From Candidatus Woesearchaeota archaeon (lineage in GTDB: Archaea > Nanobdellota > Nanobdellia > Woesearchaeales > WJKR01), in assembly GCA_014729015.1 (NCBI GenBank), contig WJKR01000037.1:1-63199 (forward strand): a stretch of 63,199 nt of DNA, given 5' to 3'. Made by a program: the position numbers and the translations under genes. Positions 52,148 through 60,679 of this stretch are shown here, one piece after another. The notes beneath the pieces are model-generated. The model did no database searches. It had not been told where the DNA came from and saw nothing but the letters and a program-made list of their open reading frames with translations. Position 1 is the stretch's first letter; each line of letters begins with the position of its first letter.

Positions 52148-52644
52148 TCATGTTCTACCTTTCTCGCCAGCACGTGGCCGAGCCATCCGAACAACGCGCC
52201 GAACAACCCGCTGATGAACGGACTGAAGACCGCGCTGATGTACGTCCCGACCTTGACTAAGGGGATGATTTCTTCTGCAGCGATCGCCTGGCCCTGCTCT
52301 GCGGCCTTTACCACCGCTTGCTCGGCGCCGAGCTCGACGACGGGCGTGAAGTTCACGATGAGCACGGCCACGCCTATCACGCCGACCACGAACCCGGTCA
52401 AGGCGCCGCTCCACGATGCCTGTCCCGCCTTCGCCTGATAATCAGCAGTCGCCACGTACCCGGCGACCAAGTACACGATGATAGGCAAGAAAAAGCCCAA
52501 CCACTGGTTCCCGAAGATGCTCATGTACGTCTCGGCAGACCGACGCAGCACGAGAGCGCCGGCGATGTTCCACAATGTCAGCACGACGACCGGCCACTTG
52601 ATGGCCTGCCAATAATACGAAAGGTCTTTCCCGGCGAACCGCAT
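52144..52644 (-). CDS. Small four-helix membrane protein
   Basis: 166 aa from ATG 52644, about 26 nt behind a TATA-like box on the minus strand. Four hydrophobic stretches: WPVVVLTLWNIAGALV, WLGFFLPIIVYLVAGYVA, WSGALTGFVVGVIGVAVLIV and SPFISGLFGALFGWLGHV. The Gly-rich helices resemble the many small DUF-type archaeal membrane proteins; no function assigned. Overlaps the end of RPA by 4 nt. Confidence 0.65.
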   Translation of the reverse strand: MRFAGKDLSYYWQAIKWPVVVLTLWNIAGALVLRRSAETYMSIFGNQWLGFFLPIIVYLVAGYVATADYQAKAGQASWSGALTGFVVGVIGVAVLIVNFTPVVELGAEQAVVKAAEQGQAIAAEEIIPLVKVGTYISAVFSPFISGLFGALFGWLGHVLARKVEHD

Positions 52645-52664
52645 ACACACTACCTCGTACGACG

Positions 52665-52675
52665 ATTATTTATGT
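52665..52675 (-). promoter_or_regulatory. TATA box of the four-helix membrane protein gene
   Basis: On the minus strand ACATAAATAATC lies about 26 nt before ATG 52644, inside the last codons of the permease gene. Confidence 0.45.
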
Positions 52676-54633
52676 TTTTCTACTTCTCGCTCAAGGATGT
52701 CGATGACCTCCTCGCGCGTCTTGCCAGCCAGCTTGACGCGTAACCACTTCTTCATGCGGTTCCGCTTCAGCCAGCCACGCAGCTCCTTCCAACTCAACTC
52801 CTCATTGAACGTCCGATCGTCCACGCCCTCGGCCCAGTACAAGAGGTCGCTCAGGTTCTTCACCTCCTTGCCTCCCACCTTGAGGTACATGTCGCTCGGA
52901 TCCTCGAAGATCCTGTTGTGCTTCCTGAAATTCAAGCGCAGATAGAACCGTGACTTCATGAAGTCACGCGCGACGACCATCAGCACGAACACGATGACGC
53001 TGTACGCGACGAGCATCCATATCTCTCTCGTCAACTGCTGGTGCGTCGCTTCGAACAATAATGCCTTGCGCAACCCCTCCGACGCGATGACGTACGGGTT
53101 GAAGCTTGTGAGGGCTTGGAGCTTGTCACCTAGCGTCTCCAACGGCAATATCAGGTTGGACAAGAACAAGAAGATGCTGGCGAGGCTGATAGATATCATC
53201 GTCGCCCCTTCCTGCGAGTTCAGCACGTACCCGATGGCCATGCCGAGAATGATGAAGAACACGATGTTCAGAAACAGGATGAGCAACCCGATCGCGATGT
53301 TGCCCAGCAACGCATCCCGTAGGAAATATGTCGCGATGCTGACCAGGATGATCATTTGCGCCAGGACGACGAGGAACGAGGTCAAGAAGTTCCCGACCAT
53401 CAGCAGCTCCTCCCGGGTAGGCGTACAGAACGTCCTGAACGACGACTTGGAGCTCTTCTCCATGATGATCAACGTGCTCGACAACAGCAGCCCGATGAAC
53501 ATGACCACGAGCATCAGCAAGTAGGGGAACATGAACGTCAGCTTGCTCGTGGTTTTCGAGACGACCGGCTCGATCTTGGTCGTGATGGGCTGTGTGATGG
53601 TCTCTGACGACGTCACTTTCAGGTCGTTGATGCCGGCGTTCAACCCTTCCAAGGACGATTTCAAGTCTTCCAGCAGGCTCTTGACGGTCTGCGCGCGGTC
53701 CTTCACCTCGCCGAGCTTGTCGATGGTCTCCTCCCGGACCTCGTCAGCCTCCTCCAGCTTGTCGTTCATGTCGGCCAGGTCTTCCTCCAACGCTTCGATT
53801 GCCGAGCCGAAGTTGTCGATCGTGGTCGACTCGTCATCCTCGTTCGTCGTCATGAAGGACTCCACGTCATCGAGCGTTTCCTTGAAGTCGTCGAACGCCT
53901 CGCTCGAATATGAGGCGTCCTCGAGCTCGTCCTTCAAGTCATTGCCGTCGGTGACGAGCTGGCCCGTCTCTGTCTGCAGGTTCTGGAGCAACGTGGTCAT
54001 CTCCTCGAAGTAGATGTCGACGTCGCCGGTGTCCACCGAGATGTTGTCCAGGTCCATGCTCGACGCCTTGTCCGTCGCGTCATCAGTCTCTCCCTCAAGC
54101 CCGCTCACGCTCGCCTTGAGCTTGACCACGTCCTCAATGGCCGTGTTGATACCCTCCTCCGTGCTCCACATCACGTTCAGGATGGTGTTCGTCAAGTCCT
54201 TGGAGAGCTCAGCGGTCTCCACGCCCAGGTTGGTGGAGACGGTCTCGATGATCTGGTAGACGAAGTTAGTCCTTGACGGGTCCACGTAGAAGATGATCTC
54301 GTTCGTCTTGTTGTTCTGGATGGTGAAGTTCTCCGGGAACAGTATGCATGTCTGGATGCTGCCCTGCTTGATGGCGTTGGTGCACTCGTCGAGCTGGAGA
54401 TATTCCTCCACGACGAAGGCCGTGTTCTCCATGTTCTCCACGAACCGCGTCGTCAACCCCGAGTCGCTCAACGCGTAGTACCCGACGGCGAGGTCCTGCG
54501 AGGACGAAGTGGTGAACGCCAGTCCGATGAGCACGATGATGAACAGCGGGCCGAACAGGATGACGAAAGCGGAAGAGCGACTCCTAATGATCAGCAACAG
54601 ATTCTTCTTGATGACTTGTCCGAGCCTGCTCAT
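52666..54633 (-). CDS. ABC-2 type permease with large extracytoplasmic coiled coil
   Basis: 655 aa. One N-terminal membrane helix (SAFVILFGPLFIIVLIGLAF), then about 330 residues outside with a long acidic coiled coil (about 150-345), then five to six helices (LTFMFPYLLMLVVMFIGLLL onward) and a charged cytoplasmic C-terminus of about 90 residues. The layout is that of YhgE/Pip-like ABC-2 exporters. Begins 4 nt after the ATPase stop, so the two form one transporter. Substrate unknown; an exporter of surface components is plausible given the many surface genes. Confidence 0.83.
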   Translation of the reverse strand: MSRLGQVIKKNLLLIIRSRSSAFVILFGPLFIIVLIGLAFTTSSSQDLAVGYYALSDSGLTTRFVENMENTAFVVEEYLQLDECTNAIKQGSIQTCILFPENFTIQNNKTNEIIFYVDPSRTNFVYQIIETVSTNLGVETAELSKDLTNTILNVMWSTEEGINTAIEDVVKLKASVSGLEGETDDATDKASSMDLDNISVDTGDVDIYFEEMTTLLQNLQTETGQLVTDGNDLKDELEDASYSSEAFDDFKETLDDVESFMTTNEDDESTTIDNFGSAIEALEEDLADMNDKLEEADEVREETIDKLGEVKDRAQTVKSLLEDLKSSLEGLNAGINDLKVTSSETITQPITTKIEPVVSKTTSKLTFMFPYLLMLVVMFIGLLLSSTLIIMEKSSKSSFRTFCTPTREELLMVGNFLTSFLVVLAQMIILVSIATYFLRDALLGNIAIGLLILFLNIVFFIILGMAIGYVLNSQEGATMISISLASIFLFLSNLILPLETLGDKLQALTSFNPYVIASEGLRKALLFEATHQQLTREIWMLVAYSVIVFVLMVVARDFMKSRFYLRLNFRKHNRIFEDPSDMYLKVGGKEVKNLSDLLYWAEGVDDRTFNEELSWKELRGWLKRNRMKKWLRVKLAGKTREEVIDILEREVEKHK

Positions 54634-54637
54634 AGTC

Positions 54638-55909
54638 CTACCTGCCTGTTTCCCGCAACCATTCCTCGATGGAGCGCTTGTCCTCGTCCTGCTCCTCTTC
54701 TACCGGTGGCTTGCCGCCCGCATCTTCCTGTTTCTTTTCGTCCTCTTGCTTGGGGTGTTCCTTCTTCGTCTTCTTCCGCCTCTTCCTCTTTTTCCGCTGC
54801 TTCTTGGGCCGCTTCTTCTTCGCCTGCTCCTTGTTCCGCTCTTCCTTCGACAGCTCCTTCTTGCGCGCATCCTTCGGCTTCCGCGGCTCCATGCGCTTCA
54901 TCGTCCGCACGGACCGTCCCTCCTTCTCCTGGTGGTCCTCCTCCATGATAGTGATGAAGACGTCGTCCAGGGACGGCTTGCCGATGTGCAGGTCGTCGAC
55001 CTTCTCCTTGAGCTTGCTCGCCACTTTCATGACGTGCTTGGCGCAGTCCTGCGGCTTGTTCGTGTAGAAGATGAGCCCGTTGTTGAACGCCTGGCTCTTG
55101 ATGAACAGCTTGCGCGCCTCCTGCTTCATCTCCTCTTCCACCTCGTGGTACTGGCCGCCCGCCAGGCTGACCTGCACCTGGTGGTAGTCAGAGAACTGGT
55201 TCTTGATATCGTCCAGCGTGCCGATCGCGAATATCTTCCCTTCCTTGAGGATGGCGATCCTGTCGCAGACGCGCTCGAGGTCTGAGAGGTGATGGGAGGC
55301 GAGGATAATCGTGGTTTCCTTGTTGTTGATCTTCCTGATGAGGTCGTAGATGTGATTCCTGAGCACGGGGTCGAGGTCCGCGGTCGGCTCGTCCAGGATG
55401 AGCACGGCCGGGTCGTGCATCAATGCGCACGCGATGTCCAGCCGCCGTTCCATGCCGCCCGAGAGGTTCTTGCCCAACGATTTCTTCGCCAGTTCCAAGT
55501 CCATCAGGTGCAGCAGTATCTGCATGTTCGTCTTGATGGTGTGCTTCGGCATCTCGTACAGCGACGCGTAGTACTGCATGTTCTCCGTCACGGTCAGGTC
55601 GTTGTAGAACGACGGTACCTGGGACGCGAACCCGAACACGCGCTTCGCCATGGAGAGGTTCTTGTGCACGTCCTTGTACGTCGGCTCGCCGAGGGCGCGG
55701 TGCGAGGGCTCGAGCAGCACGCGGACCTCGCCGATATCAGGGTTCAAGAAGCCGATCATGACGTGCAGCAGCGTCGTCTTGCCACTGCCCGACGTGCCGA
55801 TGATGCCGATCACTTCCCCCTTGTACACGTCGAGGTTCACGCCGGAGAGCACGAGATTCTTGCCAAACGCCTTCTTGAGATTCCTGACCCTGAAGAACAG
55901 TTCTGACAA
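54638..55909 (-). CDS. ABC transporter ATP-binding protein with Lys-rich tail
   Basis: 423 aa from TTG 55909, chosen because GAGGTGGTGAG directly precedes it and the TATA box predicts transcription start near 55942, downstream of the other possible start at 55960. Walker A GTSGSGKTT (38-46), Q-loop FASQVPSFYNDLT, signature LSGGMERRLDIA (149-160), Walker B LILDEPT (170-176) and ASHH are intact. After about residue 325 the chain becomes an extremely Lys/Arg/Glu-rich tail, not part of the ATPase fold. Energises the permease at 52666. Confidence 0.9.
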   Translation of the reverse strand: MSELFFRVRNLKKAFGKNLVLSGVNLDVYKGEVIGIIGTSGSGKTTLLHVMIGFLNPDIGEVRVLLEPSHRALGEPTYKDVHKNLSMAKRVFGFASQVPSFYNDLTVTENMQYYASLYEMPKHTIKTNMQILLHLMDLELAKKSLGKNLSGGMERRLDIACALMHDPAVLILDEPTADLDPVLRNHIYDLIRKINNKETTIILASHHLSDLERVCDRIAILKEGKIFAIGTLDDIKNQFSDYHQVQVSLAGGQYHEVEEEMKQEARKLFIKSQAFNNGLIFYTNKPQDCAKHVMKVASKLKEKVDDLHIGKPSLDDVFITIMEEDHQEKEGRSVRTMKRMEPRKPKDARKKELSKEERNKEQAKKKRPKKQRKKRKRRKKTKKEHPKQEDEKKQEDAGGKPPVEEEQDEDKRSIEEWLRETGR

Positions 55910-55962
55910 CTCACCACCTCTTTTTCTCCTCCCCCGGAGTATGGTGAAGACCAGGGACAAGA

Positions 55963-55975
55963 CTTTTTAAATCTT
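55963..55975 (-). promoter_or_regulatory. TATA box of the ABC transporter operon
   Basis: On the minus strand AAGATTTAAAAAG; it drives the ATPase, the permease and possibly the small membrane protein. Confidence 0.55.
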
Positions 55976-55999
55976 TTGTTCGTCATCGACGGAAACTCA

Positions 56000-56614
56000 T
56001 CATTTCCTGACCCATTCCCACACGGCGAGGGTCAGGATGATGCACAACGCGCCTGCCAGGAACCAGAGCGCGAGCGGTGACGGGAACGGCTGCCGCGAGA
56101 CCTCTTGGAGAACGACAGGAACGGCTTCCTGCGTCGCCATACGGGCCGTTTCAGGCGCCGTCGTGGTTTTGAGGGCCTCGACCGTGCCTGCGTCGCGCGT
56201 GCCGAGCCACCCGTTGCGCAACAGGCGGCTCCCGAACTCCACGACCGCCGCCAGGCCTATCGCGACGGTCGTCAACGGCAAGAACCGTCGCAGCTTGTCC
56301 TTCAGGCTATTCTCCTCTCGAGGAGCGATGATGATGTATTTCTTCGCCAGCTTGTAATGCGGCACTTCCTTGCCCTTCCCGGAATAGTGGTACTCGTCAG
56401 CAACGATGAGTCCGCTCTGCCGCAACGCCCGGAGGTTGTAGTGCACCGTGGAGAGCGGGATGTCCATCTCCTCGGCTACCTGCGTCTCGGTCGCGTACTC
56501 CTTCCCCGTCAAGTAGTCCAGGATGGCGCGGCACGTCTCGTTGCCGATGACCTGCGCTAACCGCTTGGACTCCTGTTCCTTCAAGGAGAGGAGCATGAAC
56601 GATTCTTCAGCCAT
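56000..56614 (-). CDS. Membrane-anchored winged-helix regulator
   Basis: 204 aa from ATG 56614 (29 nt behind a TATA box; a GTG at 56623 would lie too close). Residues ~15-90 are an ArsR-like winged helix: VIGNETCRAILDYLTGKEYA, TQVAEEMDIPLSTVHYNLRA, LIVADEYHYSGKGKEVPHYK. Two hydrophobic segments follow (FLPLTTVAIGLAAVVEFG and the C-terminal PLALWFLAGALCIILTLAVW) with an outside loop between. A DNA-binding domain on the inner face and a sensor loop outside suggest surface-stress control, perhaps of the adjacent ABC exporter. Confidence 0.8.
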   Translation of the reverse strand: MAEESFMLLSLKEQESKRLAQVIGNETCRAILDYLTGKEYATETQVAEEMDIPLSTVHYNLRALRQSGLIVADEYHYSGKGKEVPHYKLAKKYIIIAPREENSLKDKLRRFLPLTTVAIGLAAVVEFGSRLLRNGWLGTRDAGTVEALKTTTAPETARMATQEAVPVVLQEVSRQPFPSPLALWFLAGALCIILTLAVWEWVRK

Positions 56615-56637
56615 GTCCACCACGGAACACCTCGATG

Positions 56638-56648
56638 CCTATAAACCT
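56638..56648 (-). promoter_or_regulatory. TATA box of the winged-helix regulator gene
   Basis: AAGGTTTATAGG on the minus strand, centred 29 nt before ATG 56614; leaderless start. Confidence 0.55.
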
Positions 56649-56674
56649 TCTGGAGACTGCGAAAAGGATTGCGG

Positions 56675-57379
56675 TTATGCACGCAGCGTCTCCCACACGT
56701 GCTTGACGTCCCCGGCATACTTCCCGCCATGACGCCGCACGAAGGAAGGATAGGTCAAGTCGAGGAACCTCACCTCCTTGCCGTAGCGCCGCTGGATGTC
56801 GTCGAGCGCCTTCCGCTCACGGCCGTCCCACGTCACGTACTGCATGCGCACATCCTTCCCGACGGGTTGCGGCGAGCGGTACTCGATCCTCCACAGGACG
56901 CGCCACCCCTTGAGCCGCGAACGCACCCATGAGTCATACTTTCGCACCAGGCCTGACATCGCGGTCTGCCGGTGCGCTACTGGTCCCTGCTTCGCCCACC
57001 ACGCGCTCGCCAGTCCTAAAGGCTCGTCGCCTTCCGTCTTGATCAGGAAGAGCTTGGTCGGCTGCTGCCGCGTGGCGCCGCCTTTCTTCATCGGCGAGAG
57101 GACTGCCTGGCATACGTCCTTGACGCGCTCCCAAGGGATGCGCTGCCGTTCCAGGACGCCCCTGACCACGACGCCCTTCCCGGTGGCCCGCACCTTCTGG
57201 ACGATGTTGCCGATGAGCTCTGACATCAGCGTCGCCTCGAGGATGACGGTGGCCACGGCCATGACCCTGTAGAGCGCCGGCAGGTTCGGGATGCGGAAGA
57301 AGATGAGGAGGAGGAGCGCGATGGGCAGCTGCGAGGCCGCGGTCAGGATGACCGTCTGCTTATCGGGGTGGAACGCCAT
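56675..57379 (-). CDS. Membrane protein of unknown function
   Basis: 234 aa. Two N-terminal helices (LTAASQLPIALLLLIFF and ALYRVMAVATVILEATLMSE), then a basic cytoplasmic domain with Trp/Arg-rich stretches (YDSWVRSRLKGWRVLWRIEY; VRFLDLTYPSFVRRHG). No family recognised. Own leaderless promoter within the end of the upstream gene. Confidence 0.6.
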   Translation of the reverse strand: MAFHPDKQTVILTAASQLPIALLLLIFFRIPNLPALYRVMAVATVILEATLMSELIGNIVQKVRATGKGVVVRGVLERQRIPWERVKDVCQAVLSPMKKGGATRQQPTKLFLIKTEGDEPLGLASAWWAKQGPVAHRQTAMSGLVRKYDSWVRSRLKGWRVLWRIEYRSPQPVGKDVRMQYVTWDGRERKALDDIQRRYGKEVRFLDLTYPSFVRRHGGKYAGDVKHVWETLRA

Positions 57380-57399
57380 GCGCTTTCCCTGTCTAGCGA

Positions 57400-57410
57400 A
57401 TATTAAAAAG
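57400..57410 (-). promoter_or_regulatory. TATA box of the 234-residue membrane protein gene
   Basis: CCTTTTTAATA on the minus strand, about 26 nt before ATG 57379, overlapping the stop region of the preceding gene. Confidence 0.5.
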
Positions 57411-58875
57411 GTTTTCTTTTATGCTCTCCGTGCTGCGGGCGGCGTCCCAGTTCGTACGGGAGCAGCAAGAAGCCGCCGATGTAGAAGAGGATGGTCAGCG
57501 CCATGAAGACGAAGAAGACGGCTGCGAGTAGCCATTGGCCTGCCTTGACGGTGCCGAACACGACGTCCTGGTAGTACGTCACGATGTCTATGAAGTACAG
57601 CCAGGTGTAGACGGCGAAGAATACTATGCTCGCGCCGACCCAGAGCTTCTGCACCTCCTTGAACAGTCGGTGGCGGTGGTACCACGCGCACATCAACGCG
57701 CAGGCCATGACGACGACGCCCGCGCTGATCGTCACCGGTGCGGCGTGCCCGATCATGGAGTGTGTCTGCACGTCCACGCCGATGATGTTCGTGGTGTCCA
57801 GCCTGCTGATACGGAACAGTGGCGTGAGCAGGAGCGCTGGGAGACAACTCAGGAAGAGGATGAGCAGCGGTCGTCTCATGCTTGGGTGCCGGCGGTGGTA
57901 CAAGTGGTACCAGATGATGGCCGGGGAGATGAACAGGAGGGTGTAGCCGATGTTGTTCGCGAGGAACACGACGATTAGCGAGGCCTTACTCACCACGCCC
58001 GTCAGCGACGCCCAGTCATGCGCCAGCGCGGCCCAGACGTGCTCGTGGCCAGCGCCGAGGAAACCGAAGTAGAGCTGGTCCCGCACTGCGGTCAGGTAGG
58101 GGATGAGGAAGTTGCCGATGTCCGTCAACAGGTGCAGCACGAGCAGTCCGACGATGCCGAGCAGGAAGGTCTCCTTGTAGCGGAAGTGGTCGATGAACGA
58201 CCGGTAGAACTCGTTCCCCACGTTGCCCGCCCTGTCGAGGAACCGGTGGACGGAGAGCCGGTGCCTGACCACGAACACGCTGTAGAAGAGCAGTCCGAGC
58301 AGGATGATGGTCGCGTCGACCGCGATGGCCAACCATTCCATCATCATGTTGAACACGAACAGGAAGAATCCGAACAGGACCAGCAGGGTCATGGAGAACC
58401 GTTCGGCCAACCGCTTCTCCGGCACTCCTTCCTCGTGCAGGACGCCCATGACGCTCCGTTTCAGGAATGGCTCTTGCCGGGCGACGTAGACGCCGATGCC
58501 GATGAGCAGGAGGATGCCGACCCCGAAGGTCCACAGCTCATAGGAGGCGTGGTGCCTGATGAGGTGCTGATAGAATGGTTGCAGGAACGGCGACGCCGTC
58601 TCCGCAGCGATGTCTGCGTAGGAGATGAGGTTTTTGACGATGAGCAGGAAGTAGGAGACGATGAGCAGGATGTCGAGGTCCTCCTTTCTCCGTCCGAAGA
58701 ACACCTTGGTCGGGCTCGCCCGGTACAGCACGTAGCCGAGCAGCGTCCAGCTGATGAGCTTCTTGACGTAGTCGAGCTCGGCGCCGATCACTTCGGAGAA
58801 GTCCAGCACGTTGAGGATGATGAGCAGGAACAGGAACGCGTCAGTCCATCCGATGAGTGATTTGCGTGCTGCCAT
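57403..58875 (-). CDS. Polytopic membrane protein of unknown function
   Basis: 490 aa with roughly eleven to twelve membrane helices, some in pairs with short basic loops. His-rich loops (HLIRHHASYE, WYHLYHRRHPSMRR, THSMIGH, WYHRHRLF) are noticeable and could bind metal or heme, but no known family was recognised. RBS AGAGGTGG precedes ATG 58875. The C-terminus GEHKRKPF is cytoplasmic. Confidence 0.65.
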   Translation of the reverse strand: MAARKSLIGWTDAFLFLLIILNVLDFSEVIGAELDYVKKLISWTLLGYVLYRASPTKVFFGRRKEDLDILLIVSYFLLIVKNLISYADIAAETASPFLQPFYQHLIRHHASYELWTFGVGILLLIGIGVYVARQEPFLKRSVMGVLHEEGVPEKRLAERFSMTLLVLFGFFLFVFNMMMEWLAIAVDATIILLGLLFYSVFVVRHRLSVHRFLDRAGNVGNEFYRSFIDHFRYKETFLLGIVGLLVLHLLTDIGNFLIPYLTAVRDQLYFGFLGAGHEHVWAALAHDWASLTGVVSKASLIVVFLANNIGYTLLFISPAIIWYHLYHRRHPSMRRPLLILFLSCLPALLLTPLFRISRLDTTNIIGVDVQTHSMIGHAAPVTISAGVVVMACALMCAWYHRHRLFKEVQKLWVGASIVFFAVYTWLYFIDIVTYYQDVVFGTVKAGQWLLAAVFFVFMALTILFYIGGFLLLPYELGRRPQHGEHKRKPF

Positions 58876-58911
58876 GCGCCACCTCTTTTCCCTCTCCTTG
58901 CGCCTGCATCC

Positions 58912-58921
58912 TTAAAACGTT
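58912..58921 (-). promoter_or_regulatory. TATA-like box of the polytopic membrane protein gene
   Basis: AACGTTTTAAG on the minus strand about 40 nt before ATG 58875, leaving a short leader with an AGAGGTGG site. Confidence 0.4.
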
Positions 58922-58934
58922 TGCGTTGGGGAAA

Positions 58935-58945
58935 AGTATAAATAC
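58935..58945 (+). promoter_or_regulatory. TATA box of the 535-residue surface protein gene
   Basis: AGTATAAATAC, a near-palindromic box centred 28 nt before ATG 58968, divergent from the membrane protein promoter. Confidence 0.6.
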
Positions 58946-58967
58946 TCAGCACCCTTGTTTATAAGTC

Positions 58968-60575
58968 ATGCGTTTCGTCGCACTACTCGGCGCTTTCCTC
59001 GCCTTAGGGGTCTTGCTCGTCGGAGCGGATGAGGTCTCACTCCTGGACGGCGCCGTGGCTGATGCTGATGCCGACGGTGTCATCGATGACTATGACGCCT
59101 GTCCGGGCACGCCCGCAGGCACGACCATCGTCGATCCGTCGGCGAACGTCGCCTATGCTGGGTGCACCTGCGATCAGGTAGGGCAGCTCATCGACACGAC
59201 GAACCCGTGCTACTCGTTCTTCTGCTTCGGCACGGTCCTCGAGCTGAGCGAGCGGCCGTACGACGGCCCCGCCGTGGACTGCCCGGACGATTATTGCGAC
59301 GGCTTCACGCTCTTTGATTTCCCGCCTGGTGGGTATCCGCGGTGCATCGACGGCGAGGTCGTCCCTTATTCCTGTGACCCGACGGTGGTGGTGAACGCGT
59401 CCGCGTGTGGCTATGTCCCTCCGTCGGTGGTGAACGTGACGACGCCTCCTGGGAATACTACTGGTGATACCACGACGCTTCCGCCGCAGAACATCACTGC
59501 CGCTCCTCATGATCGATTGGTGGTCAATGCGTCAGGTAACGCGCCGCCGGGCGATGGGCCGATCGTGTCGTCCGCGATCAATTTTTCGGTATCTGCCGCC
59601 GGTACGCGGCCGGTTCCTGTCTTGGCGGGCGACGCGCAGAAGTTCCTCTTGACCGATAGTGAGGTCACGTACGTGTTGCCGGATACCATCTTGCAGGATG
59701 GGGATGCGACCGTGGATGTCCTCTTCGTTACTCGGGGGCGTGGCAGGCGGTTCGACCCGACGCTGGCTGATGATCGCGGCCGAGAGCTGTCCTTGGTCAA
59801 TGTTTCCTGCGCTGAGGATGAGGAGGCGACGTTCTTCTGCTTGGGTGAGTGGGTACTGCCCACGGATGACCGGGGCGAGCAGGAGATTTCCTTGCACTTC
59901 GTCTATGATGAGGGTGGTGGAGAGATTATTGAGGAGGACCTCGCTATCCCGTTCATTGTTGCCCCGCAGCCGTTCGCGCCCCGGCCGTCCCCGCGGGCGG
60001 TGGTCGCTGTTGCTGACGGCGCGGCCGCGGTGTTCGAGCCGCAGGAGACGTTCCTTGTCGAAGCGGTCCATGAGGAGCTCGTGGAGCAGGAGCTCACCGA
60101 TCAGGACGTTGGAGGGTTTGCGGAGCGCATTCAGGAGACGGTGCGATACGTGGCTGTGGAGAAGGGGTCGGTCTATGATGAGGGGAAGAATACGACGACG
60201 TTCTCGCTCTCGGTCGAGCCGGATGAGGGCATCTTTGCTGAGAACGTCTCTGTCATTGAGTACGTCCCGAAAGCGGTCGCTGCCACGGCTGATGAGATTG
60301 TGTTCTCCGTGCCGCCGACGAGGGTGTTGCGGGACGACCCGTTGATTATGTGGCACTTCGCGGCGGTGGAGGAGCGCGTTGACATCTCGTACGAGGTGAA
60401 GGGCGAGGTGCAGGCCACCGGTAACACGATCGTGGCTGCGGAGTCGTTGCAGAACGGGACGTCGCCGTGGTTTATTGTCGTGCCTATGCTGATGATTCCT
60501 TTGATAGTGTTGTTGCTGATCGGGCTGCCGAGGCTGGTGCGCAAGCATCACGAGGAACGGCCGCCGCAGCGGTAG
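58968..60575 (+). CDS. Type I membrane surface protein with calcium-type repeat
   Basis: 535 aa. Signal peptide (ALLGAFLALGVLLVGADE), then a thrombospondin type 3-like stretch DADADGVIDDYDACPGTPAG, a Cys-rich segment, a Thr/Pro/Asn linker with many sequons (NVTTPPGNTTGDTTTLPPQN), beta-rich domains and one C-terminal helix (FIVVPMLMIPLIVLLLIGL) with a basic cytoplasmic end. Typical archaeal cell-surface protein; binding partner unknown. Confidence 0.72.
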   Translation: MRFVALLGAFLALGVLLVGADEVSLLDGAVADADADGVIDDYDACPGTPAGTTIVDPSANVAYAGCTCDQVGQLIDTTNPCYSFFCFGTVLELSERPYDGPAVDCPDDYCDGFTLFDFPPGGYPRCIDGEVVPYSCDPTVVVNASACGYVPPSVVNVTTPPGNTTGDTTTLPPQNITAAPHDRLVVNASGNAPPGDGPIVSSAINFSVSAAGTRPVPVLAGDAQKFLLTDSEVTYVLPDTILQDGDATVDVLFVTRGRGRRFDPTLADDRGRELSLVNVSCAEDEEATFFCLGEWVLPTDDRGEQEISLHFVYDEGGGEIIEEDLAIPFIVAPQPFAPRPSPRAVVAVADGAAAVFEPQETFLVEAVHEELVEQELTDQDVGGFAERIQETVRYVAVEKGSVYDEGKNTTTFSLSVEPDEGIFAENVSVIEYVPKAVAATADEIVFSVPPTRVLRDDPLIMWHFAAVEERVDISYEVKGEVQATGNTIVAAESLQNGTSPWFIVVPMLMIPLIVLLLIGLPRLVRKHHEERPPQR

Positions 60576-60620
60576 CCTGCTCGTTGCCGCGCTCTTATTA
60601 AAAGCCTTCTGAAGGAAAAC

Positions 60621-60630
60621 ATTTTTATAC
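60621..60630 (+). promoter_or_regulatory. TATA box of the 502-residue surface protein gene
   Basis: ATTTTTATAC about 50 nt before the start, with AAAGGTGGTG (60665-60674) as ribosome binding site in the leader. A CCTTC/GAAGG inverted repeat at 60605-60615 may be part of the upstream gene end. Confidence 0.5.
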
Positions 60631-60679
60631 TACGTGGTCTGACAAGGCCTCATCTTATTTAAAAAAAAGGTGGTGGGTG

